5,492 bases of DNA from Comamonadaceae bacterium (GTDB lineage Bacteria > Pseudomonadota > Gammaproteobacteria > Burkholderiales > Burkholderiaceae_C). Below the pieces are notes generated by a model. That model did not search any database. It was not told the origin of the DNA and saw nothing but the letters and a program-made list of their open reading frames with translations. The stretch is from contig CANBQX010000131.1 of NCBI GenBank assembly GCA_947371775.1, forward strand, positions 1 through 5,492. The letters run 5' to 3'. How positions within the stretch are numbered: the stretch's first letter is position 1; each line of letters opens with the position of its first letter. The position numbers and the translations under genes were made by a program. Below, in pieces: positions 1 through 5,196 of the stretch.

Positions 1-495
1 AGCCTGCAGCACCGCGATCGTGTGTTGAGCTACGTCGAGGTCGCACGCAGCCAGGGCGGTGAGGTACTGTCGGGCGGTAAAGCACCCACAGGTGATCTGG
101 CCAACGGTTGCTACGTGGAGCCCACCATTGTTCGCGCATCCGGCTGGCGGGACCGCATTGCCCAGGAAGAAGTGTTTGGTCCTTTCGTCACAGTTCTCAC
201 CTTCAAAGACGACCAGGAGGCCTTGCAAATTGCCAACAGCACCGAATACGGACTGGGCGGCGGCCTGTGGACCAATAATTTGCAGCGTGCGCACAAGTTT
301 GCCCGCGACATGAAGAGCGGCATGGTGTGGATCAACTGCTACAAGCGGGTGAATCCAGGCTCCCCCTTCGGAGGTTCGGGCATGTCGGGTTACGGCCGCG
401 AGATGGGTTTTGACGCCATGCGCGAGTACACCCAAGTCAAGAGCATTTGGGTCAATGTCGACGCGCAGATCGCGCCGCACTACGCCCGGCCTTGA
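1..495 (+). CDS. Aldehyde dehydrogenase, C-terminal part (5' end outside window); possible 4-hydroxymuconic semialdehyde dehydrogenase
   Basis: The reading frame is open from the first base and ends at TGA 493-495. It gives 164 residues, about the last third of a normal 480-500 residue aldehyde dehydrogenase. These enzymes oxidise an aldehyde to its acid with NAD(P)+ in the cytoplasm. Visible family motifs are EEVFGPF (bases 166-186), the stretch NSTEYGLGGGLWT, GMVWIN, and PFGGSGMSGYGRE near the C-terminus. The tail YTQVKSIWVN is typical of the betaine-aldehyde/hydroxymuconic-semialdehyde branch. The catalytic Cys and Glu lie upstream and cannot be checked. The usual Lys of the PFGGxK motif is replaced (PFGGSG). 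The gene ends 7 bases before a maleylacetate reductase. That suggests a role like PnpE/HapE, which turn 4-hydroxymuconic semialdehyde into maleylacetate, but this substrate is an inference. An aromatic aldehyde such as a hydroxybenzaldehyde is also possible. The family is certain; the substrate is not. Confidence 0.92.
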   Translation, partial: SLQHRDRVLSYVEVARSQGGEVLSGGKAPTGDLANGCYVEPTIVRASGWRDRIAQEEVFGPFVTVLTFKDDQEALQIANSTEYGLGGGLWTNNLQRAHKFARDMKSGMVWINCYKRVNPGSPFGGSGMSGYGREMGFDAMREYTQVKSIWVNVDAQIAPHYARP

Positions 496-502
496 TATTT
501 TT

Positions 503-1570
503 ATGCGTGCGTTTGTTCATTCCCCATTGCCCGGCAGGGTCGTCTTTGGAGCGGGCAGTCTTCAGCAATTGAGCGCTGAAATAGTCGCCATGGGCTGCAC
601 CCGTGCCTTGGTCCTGTGCACGCCAGAACAATATGCGCTGGCCCAGCGGGTGAGTGAACTTCTGGGCGACAAGTCGGTAGGCATATTCGACCGTGCGGTG
701 ATGCACGTACCCCTTGAGACTGCGCAGCAAGCGCGTGCCGTCGCACGGGAGTTGGGTGCCGACTGCGCCGTCGCCGTGGGTGGCGGCAGTACCACCGGCT
801 TGGGCAAGGCAATTGCCTTGGATTCGGGCTTGCCGATCTTGGCTATTCCCACCACCTACGCAGGCTCAGAAATGACGCCGATTTACGGCATCACCCAGGA
901 CGGTTTGAAAAAGACCGGTCGCGATGCGCGGGTGCTGCCGCGTACCGTGATTTACGACCCCGAGCTCAGCTACAGCCTGCCGGTGGATTTGAGTGTCACC
1001 AGCGCCATGAACGCCATTGCCCATGCCGCCGAAGGCCTCTACGCGGTCGATGGCAACCCCATCATTGACCTGATGGCTGCCGAAGGGATTGCAGCACTGG
1101 GCCGCGCCATTCCCCGGTTGAAACAGCAGACGCAGCTCCCCGAGGCGCGGCACGATGCGCTGTATGGCGCGTGGCTGTGCGGAAGTGTGCTGGGCCACGT
1201 CGGCATGGCCTTGCACCACAAGCTCTGCCATACGCTGGGCGGCAGCTTCAATCTGCCCCATGCGCAAACCCATACCGTCGTGCTGCCCCATGCGCTGGCC
1301 TACAACGCCAGCGCTGCGCCGCTGGCGATGCAGCGGATACAAACTGCGCTGGGTGTGCCCAGTACCGTGTCCGCCGCACAGGCGGTGTACGACCTTGCGC
1401 ATGACAACGGCGCACCTACCTCTTTGAAGGAATTGGGTCTGCAAGAGCAGGATCTGCACAAGGCGCTGGAAATTGCGCTGCAAAACCAATACCCCAATCC
1501 CCGACCCTTGATGCCTGAACCCTTGCTTGCTTTGCTGCAAGACGCATTGGAGGGGCGTCGCCCACATTGA
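503..1570 (+). CDS. Maleylacetate reductase (iron-containing alcohol dehydrogenase superfamily)
   Basis: This 355-residue protein matches the usual length of maleylacetate reductases (TfdF, ClcE, MacA, PnpF and GraC type). They reduce maleylacetate to 3-oxoadipate with NAD(P)H in the cytoplasm. The N-terminus carries RVVFGAG (residues 12-18). The nucleotide-binding segment is AVGGGSTTGLGKAIAL (91-106), where the TGLGKA part is typical of this branch. It is followed by PTTYAGSEMTPIYG (116-129). In the C-terminal helical domain, MNAIAH (169-174), LHHKLCHTLGG (237-247) and LPHAQTH (251-257) align with the metal and active-site region of FucO-like enzymes. H174, H239 and H253 match the three His ligands, but the Asp ligand is Asn170. 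The ATG at 503 is chosen because the family starts about ten residues before the VFGAG motif; the same frame opens earlier (ATG 410), but only inside the upstream gene. No Shine-Dalgarno is visible, so translation may be coupled to the aldehyde dehydrogenase. Other Fe-ADH functions are less likely. Confidence 0.9.
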   Translation: MRAFVHSPLPGRVVFGAGSLQQLSAEIVAMGCTRALVLCTPEQYALAQRVSELLGDKSVGIFDRAVMHVPLETAQQARAVARELGADCAVAVGGGSTTGLGKAIALDSGLPILAIPTTYAGSEMTPIYGITQDGLKKTGRDARVLPRTVIYDPELSYSLPVDLSVTSAMNAIAHAAEGLYAVDGNPIIDLMAAEGIAALGRAIPRLKQQTQLPEARHDALYGAWLCGSVLGHVGMALHHKLCHTLGGSFNLPHAQTHTVVLPHALAYNASAAPLAMQRIQTALGVPSTVSAAQAVYDLAHDNGAPTSLKELGLQEQDLHKALEIALQNQYPNPRPLMPEPLLALLQDALEGRRPH

Positions 1571-1600
1571 TTTTTTCCCGCGTTTTACACACCAACCACT

Positions 1601-1605
1601 AGGAG
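1601..1605 (+). promoter_or_regulatory. Ribosome binding site of the binding-protein gene
   Basis: AGGAG lies 6 bases before the ATG at 1612. It is one of the clearest Shine-Dalgarno sequences in the window. It sits in the 41-base gap between the reductase and the binding-protein gene, and it fixes the start. Confidence 0.85.
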
Positions 1606-1611
1606 ACTGCT

Positions 1612-1689
1612 ATGAACTTTTCCCGTAGAACATTTACCCAAGGTATGGCGATTGCCGCCGTGTCCAGCGTCAGCCCATTGGTTTGGGCT
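1612..1689 (+). other. Signal peptide with twin-arginine-like motif
   Basis: Residues 1-26 of the binding protein contain SRRTF (4-8), a match to the Tat consensus S/T-R-R-x-F. A weakly hydrophobic segment follows, rich in Ala, Ser and Val. A likely signal peptidase I site is VWA|AD after residue 26. Lack of an AxAxC-like lipobox argues against a lipoprotein. The positions after Phe (Thr, Gln) are not the ideal Leu-Lys, so Sec export cannot be excluded. Confidence 0.7.
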
Positions 1690-2865
1690 GCGGACGTGGT
1701 CAAGATTGGCTACGTATCCCCCCAGACTGGCCCACTCGCGCCTTTCGGTGAAGCCGACAAATGGGTCATTGAACAAATGACCGCCGCCTTCAAGGACGGC
1801 ATAGACATCGGTGGCAAAAAGCACGCTGTGCAGATTATTTTGAAAGACAGCCAGTCCAACCCCAACCGCGCAGGCGAAGTGGCCAGTGACCTGGTGCTCA
1901 AGGACAAAGTCGCACTCGTGTTGACCGCAGGCACGCCTGAGACTGCCAATCCTGTCAGCGACGTGTGCGAACTCAATGAAGTGCCCTGCATTTCCAGCGT
2001 CGTGCCATGGCAGCCCTGGTTCTTTGGCCGCAAGGGCAATCCGGCCACCGGCTTTAACTTCACCTACCACATCTTCTGGGGACTGGAAGACGTGATTGCC
2101 AATTTCACCAACGGTTGGCAATCGGTCAAGACCAACAAAAAAGTGGGCGGTTTGTTCCCCAATGACGGTGACGGCAATGCCTGGGGCGACAAAGAGCTCG
2201 GCTTCCCCAAACCCTTGTCCGCCATGGGTTACTCACTCACCGATCCAGGCCGTTTTCAAAACGGTACGCAAGATTTCTCTGCCCAAATCGCAGCGTTCAA
2301 AAAAGACGGTGTCGAGATCGTCACCGGTGTGGTGATTCCTCCGGATGCAAAAACTTTCCTCACGCAAGCCAAGCAACAGGGTTTCAAACCCAAGGTCATT
2401 ACTTTGGGCAAAGCCCTGCTGTTCCCCGGCGCGATCGAAGCCTTGGGCGATTTGGGCGAAGGCCTTTCCACCGAAGTGTGGTGGAGCCCTTCGCACCCCT
2501 TTGCGTCGAGCCTGACCAAGCAAAGCGCCAAAGCGCTGGCTGAGCAGTACGAGACCAGCACCAAGAAGCAGTGGACCCAACCCATTGGTTTTGCCCATGC
2601 TTTGTTCGAAGTCGCCACTGATGCATTGAAGCGCAGCAAGTCGCTGAAGGCAACGGACGTGCGCGACGCTGTGGCCGGAACCAAAATGAAAACGGTCGTG
2701 GGTGATGTGGCTTGGGGTGGCCAAGGCCCCTTCAAAAATGTCAGCAAGACACCCCTGGTGCTCGGTCAATGGAACAAAGGCCAGAAACACCGCTATGAGC
2801 TGACCATCGTTAACAATGAAACCGCCAAGTCGATTCCCGTCGGCGGCACATTGAAGCTGATGTAA
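1612..2865 (+). CDS. Periplasmic substrate-binding protein of a Liv/HAAT-type ABC importer
   Basis: The 417-residue product is a Peripla_BP_6 (LivK-like) solute-binding protein. It would capture the substrate in the periplasm and deliver it to the permease pair encoded downstream. An N-terminal export signal (residues 1-26, with SRRTF at 4-8) is followed by a mature start at ADVVKIGYVSPQTGPLAPFG, the typical first strand and ligand loop of the family. Further family-like segments are LVLTAGTPETANPVS (102-116), KKVGGLFPNDGDGNAWG (176-192) and the hinge-region QPIGFAHALFEVATDAL (323-339). It is longer than E. coli LivK (about 370 residues). Cys119 and Cys126 are the only cysteines and could form a small disulfide loop. 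The first lobe is rich in Trp and Phe (W133, W136, F137, F138, W156), and W290 and W291 lie in the second lobe. Given the aromatic-pathway genes upstream, the ligand may be an aromatic acid; this is an inference. An amino acid, amide or urea remains possible. Confidence 0.92.
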   Translation: MNFSRRTFTQGMAIAAVSSVSPLVWAADVVKIGYVSPQTGPLAPFGEADKWVIEQMTAAFKDGIDIGGKKHAVQIILKDSQSNPNRAGEVASDLVLKDKVALVLTAGTPETANPVSDVCELNEVPCISSVVPWQPWFFGRKGNPATGFNFTYHIFWGLEDVIANFTNGWQSVKTNKKVGGLFPNDGDGNAWGDKELGFPKPLSAMGYSLTDPGRFQNGTQDFSAQIAAFKKDGVEIVTGVVIPPDAKTFLTQAKQQGFKPKVITLGKALLFPGAIEALGDLGEGLSTEVWWSPSHPFASSLTKQSAKALAEQYETSTKKQWTQPIGFAHALFEVATDALKRSKSLKATDVRDAVAGTKMKTVVGDVAWGGQGPFKNVSKTPLVLGQWNKGQKHRYELTIVNNETAKSIPVGGTLKLM

Positions 2866-2870
2866 GGAAG
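2864..2870 (+). promoter_or_regulatory. livG: Ribosome binding site supporting the GTG start of livG
   Basis: AAGGAAG overlaps the TAA stop of the binding-protein gene and lies 5 bases before GTG 2876. This placement supports a GTG start, which gives the N-terminus MSAPLLALEQVSKSYG, as expected for the family. No ATG in this frame offers a comparable fit. Confidence 0.8.
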
Positions 2871-2875
2871 ACAAG

Positions 2876-3601
2876 GTGTCCGCTCCGTTGCTGGCTTTGG
2901 AACAGGTGAGCAAGTCCTATGGGGCTTTGCAAGTCACCCAGAATATTTCGCTCTACGTCAACGCAGGCGAAACCTTGGGAATCCTGGGCCCCAATGGAGC
3001 GGGCAAAACCACCTTGTTCAACCTGATCTCCGGTGACGTCGCGGTAGACCAAGGGCGTGTGTTGTTCCAAGGCGAAAACATCACCGCCTTGGCGCCGCAC
3101 CAGCGCTGCCGACTGGGTATTGGTCGCAGCTACCAGGTGCCACAACCTTTTGGTGGCATGTCGGTATTTGAAAACCTCGTGACGGCCGCCTGCTTTGGCG
3201 CGCAAGAAACCGAGAAGCAGGCCTGGAACACGGCTGTGGAAGTGCTGGGCCAAACAGGCCTGGAGAAATTTGCCAACCAGGCTGCGGGTTCGCTCACCTT
3301 GCTCAACCGCAAGCGGCTGGAGTTGGCGCGCGCATTGGCTACGCGCCCCCGTGTGCTCTTGCTGGATGAAATCGCGGGAGGGCTCACCGAGCACGAAGCC
3401 CAAGAGCTGGTGGCTGAATTGCAGCGCATCAAAGCCAGCGGCGTGAGCATGGTCTGGATTGAGCACGTGGTGCACGCTTTGCTGTCGGTGGCAGACCGTT
3501 TGCTGGTCATTAACTTTGGTCAGCAATTGGCCCATGGCTTGCCCCAAGAGGTCATGGAAGACCCCGAAGTTCAGCGGGTGTACATGGGCTTGGAGGTGTG
3601 A
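2876..3601 (+). CDS. livG: ABC importer ATP-binding protein, LivG-like, with degenerate signature motif
   Basis: This 241-residue ATPase powers the importer from the cytoplasmic face of the membrane. Walker A is GPNGAGKTT (residues 38-46), the Q-loop glutamine is in SYQVPQ (Q87), Walker B with the catalytic Glu is RVLLLDE (159-165), and the switch His is in WIEHVV (H197). LivG character shows in GPNGAGKTTLFNLISG, in GIGRSYQ (GIxRTFQ in relatives) and in the WIEHV block. The signature motif, normally LSxGQ, reads LTLLNRKR (140-147), so the Ser-Gly-Gly-Gln core is missing. The residue after DE is Ile instead of the common Pro. Every other motif is intact and the frame is unbroken, so this looks like a subfamily trait, not decay. 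It starts with GTG, 10 bases after the binding-protein stop codon, and abuts livF. Liv-type partners follow in the order F, H, M, so it is named by family, not by proven substrate. Confidence 0.93.
   Translation: MSAPLLALEQVSKSYGALQVTQNISLYVNAGETLGILGPNGAGKTTLFNLISGDVAVDQGRVLFQGENITALAPHQRCRLGIGRSYQVPQPFGGMSVFENLVTAACFGAQETEKQAWNTAVEVLGQTGLEKFANQAAGSLTLLNRKRLELARALATRPRVLLLDEIAGGLTEHEAQELVAELQRIKASGVSMVWIEHVVHALLSVADRLLVINFGQQLAHGLPQEVMEDPEVQRVYMGLEV
3592..3596 (+). promoter_or_regulatory. livF: Ribosome binding site of livF inside the end of livG
   Basis: GGAGG falls in the last codons of livG, 5 bases before ATG 3602. The livG TGA (3599-3601) touches the livF ATG directly. This arrangement suggests translational coupling, which would keep the two ATPases in balance. 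Confidence 0.8.
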
Positions 3602-4318
3602 ATGGTGTCCGGTAACAACGACCTCCTGCTTCAAACCCGCGATCTGCAAGCCTTTTACGGTGATGCGCAGGCCTTGTTTGGCATCGACGTGCAAGTCGGC
3701 AAGGGCGAAGCCGTGGCCATCATCGGCGCCAATGGTGCAGGCAAATCCACTTTGTTGAAGGCCTTAACCGGACTGGTCAAGGTGCCGTCCGCACAAATTC
3801 AGTGGCGAGGCGAGCCCGTAGGCGGACGCGCGCCCAGTGAAATCGTACGGATGGGATTGGCCTTGGTGCCCGAAGGTCGGCGTTTGTTCCCTTCCTTGTC
3901 GGTGCAAGAAAACCTGTTGATGGGCCGCGAGTCCAATCGCACGGGGCCGTGGAATCTGGATCGTTTGTTCAAGCTTTTTCCCATCCTGCAGGAAAAGCGC
4001 AAGCAACCCAGCACCTCGTTGTCGGGCGGCCAGCAGCAAATGGTGGCCATAGGCCGGGCGCTGATGAGCAACCCCGAGTTGCTGCTGTGTGACGAGTTGT
4101 CGCTCGGTTTGGCGCCCATCGTTGTTCGCGAAATTTACAACGCGCTGCCAGAAATTACGTCCGAGGGCATGGCCGTGGTGCTGGTAGAGCAGGATGTGAG
4201 CCTGGCGCAGCGCATGACCCAGCGCCTGTATTGCCTGCAAGAAGGCCGTGTTTCTTTGCAGGGCACGTCGTCTGATCTCACGCGCGAGCAGATTCGGCAA
4301 GCCTATTTTGGCCTCTAA
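3602..4318 (+). CDS. livF: ABC importer ATP-binding protein, LivF-like
   Basis: The 238-residue product is the second ATPase of the importer and is expected to pair with the LivG-like protein. Motifs in order: Walker A GANGAGKST (42-50), LivF-type VPEGRRLFPSLSVQENL (89-105), intact signature LSGGQ (140-144), Walker B ELLLCDE (159-165), and VEQDVSLA (195-202). The last has Gln where most ABC ATPases have the switch His; this is normal for LivF (E. coli LivF has VEQN). SLGLAPIVV (167-175) is a further LivF hallmark. CDEL replaces the common LDEP after Walker B. The family of about 235 residues fits the length. The ATG at 3602 directly follows the livG stop. A GTG lies at the second codon, but ATG with the GGAGG spacing is the better choice. 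The preceding livG and following permease genes confirm the role. Confidence 0.95.
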   Translation: MVSGNNDLLLQTRDLQAFYGDAQALFGIDVQVGKGEAVAIIGANGAGKSTLLKALTGLVKVPSAQIQWRGEPVGGRAPSEIVRMGLALVPEGRRLFPSLSVQENLLMGRESNRTGPWNLDRLFKLFPILQEKRKQPSTSLSGGQQQMVAIGRALMSNPELLLCDELSLGLAPIVVREIYNALPEITSEGMAVVLVEQDVSLAQRMTQRLYCLQEGRVSLQGTSSDLTREQIRQAYFGL

Positions 4319-4333
4319 CTTCTAGACCTCCGC

Positions 4334-5188
4334 ATGTTTGAATTGCTCCTACAAGGCGTGCTACTGGGTGGGCTTTACACCTTGTTTGCGCTGGGCCTGT
4401 CCTTGATGTTTGGTGTCATGCGTTTGACCAATACGGCGCATGGCGACTTCATTATTTTGGGTGCCTTTGGTGCCTTAGCCCTCAACGGCTGGGGCCTCAA
4501 CCCGTGGCTGGCGGATGTTGTCGTGCTGCCCATTGCCGCCTTGCTCGGCTATGCCATTCAGCGCTATGTGCTGAATCAAACGTTGGGCAAAGACCCCGTA
4601 CCCTCGCTGGTGGTGACCTTTGGCCTGTCCATCGTCATTCAAAACGCTTTGCTGGAAACTTTTTCCGCCGACCCTCGCTCCATTGAATCCAGCGGCCTCA
4701 ATATCCAAAGCTTGGCTCTGAGCGAATCGCTCGCTGTGGGCGTATTGCCGACCCTGATTCTGCTGATCGCGCTCGTTGCCACCGTGGGTCTGCAGTGGCT
4801 GTTTGCCCATACGCGTTTAGGTCGTGCGTTCCGAGCGGTGTCGGATGACCCTGAAATCGCAGAACTCATGGGCCTGCGCTCCAAGAACGTGTACGCCCTG
4901 GCGACCGCTTTGGCCTTTGTGCTGATCGCCATGGCGGGTGTCTTGCAAGGCTTGCGAACCACCGTCGCGCCTTCGGATGGTCCGATGTTGCTGCTGTTTG
5001 CGTTTGAGGCGGTCATCATGGGAGGCATGGGCAGCTTTTGGGGAACGCTGGCGGGCAGCATGCTGTTGGGCGTGACGCAGCAAGTGGGTTTTCGACTCGA
5101 TCCGGGCTGGGGCGTTTGGGCAGGGCACCTGATGTTCTTGTTTGTGCTCTTGGTCAAACCCCAAGGCTTGTTCCCTAAAACGCGTTAA
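4334..5188 (+). CDS. livH: ABC importer inner-membrane permease, LivH-like
   Basis: The 284-residue hydrophobic protein forms half of the membrane channel of the importer. The N-terminus LLLQGVLLGGLYTLFALGLS and RLTNTAHGDFIILGA (30-44) are the classic LivH opening. About eight membrane segments can be seen, roughly at residues 3-28, 38-52, 57-81, 90-109, 134-157, 186-207, 217-247 (perhaps re-entrant) and 258-275. The cytoplasmic coupling loop that meets the ATPase is GRAFRAVSDDPEIAELMGL (163-181). The ending LVKPQGLFPKTR is also typical, as is GGMGSFWGTLAGS (230-242). Length agrees with the family (about 290). The gene begins 15 bases after livF without a visible Shine-Dalgarno, so translation may depend on coupling to livF. 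No other start fits the conserved N-terminus better. Confidence 0.95.
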   Translation: MFELLLQGVLLGGLYTLFALGLSLMFGVMRLTNTAHGDFIILGAFGALALNGWGLNPWLADVVVLPIAALLGYAIQRYVLNQTLGKDPVPSLVVTFGLSIVIQNALLETFSADPRSIESSGLNIQSLALSESLAVGVLPTLILLIALVATVGLQWLFAHTRLGRAFRAVSDDPEIAELMGLRSKNVYALATALAFVLIAMAGVLQGLRTTVAPSDGPMLLLFAFEAVIMGGMGSFWGTLAGSMLLGVTQQVGFRLDPGWGVWAGHLMFLFVLLVKPQGLFPKTR

Positions 5189-5190
5189 GG
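5187..5190 (+). promoter_or_regulatory. livM: Short ribosome binding site of livM
   Basis: AAGG overlaps the livH TAA stop and is 6 bases before ATG 5197. It is a modest match, but its placement supports that start. Confidence 0.55.
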
Positions 5191-5196
5191 CTGGCT

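Noticed and set aside
410..502. Earlier start for the reductase at ATG 410
   Set aside because: This would add 31 residues overlapping the dehydrogenase end. They are Arg/Ser-rich shadow sequence with no match to the family N-terminus, which begins close to residue 1 of the 503 start.
866..1567. Long open frame on the minus strand (233 codons) opposite the reductase
   Set aside because: It lies wholly opposite a well-supported gene, and its translation is rich in Gln, His, Arg and Gly, as expected from antisense of GC-rich coding DNA. No family is recognisable.
1552..1576. Possible rho-independent terminator at the end of the maleylacetate reductase gene
   Set aside because: A GGGC/GCCC stem with a 3-base loop (1553-1563) is followed by TTTTTT at 1571-1576, but the stem has only 4 pairs and the T-run starts 7 bases after it. 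It is too weak to split the operon.
1571..1611. Possible promoter for the transporter genes in the 41-base gap
   Set aside because: I see no -10/-35 pair with proper spacing; TTTTACA lacks a partner. A promoter within the end of the reductase gene cannot be excluded by eye.
3293..3316. Reading the odd LivG signature as a frameshift or pseudogene
   Set aside because: The frame is intact on both sides, and Q-loop, Walker B and switch His all lie in the same frame with normal spacing, so a substitution within a working protein is the better explanation.
2810..3694. Long open frame on the minus strand (294 codons) opposite livG
   Set aside because: It covers the antisense of livG and the ends of both neighbours, which have intact conserved motifs. 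Its product shows no domain and has the His/Gln-rich make-up of an antisense shadow.
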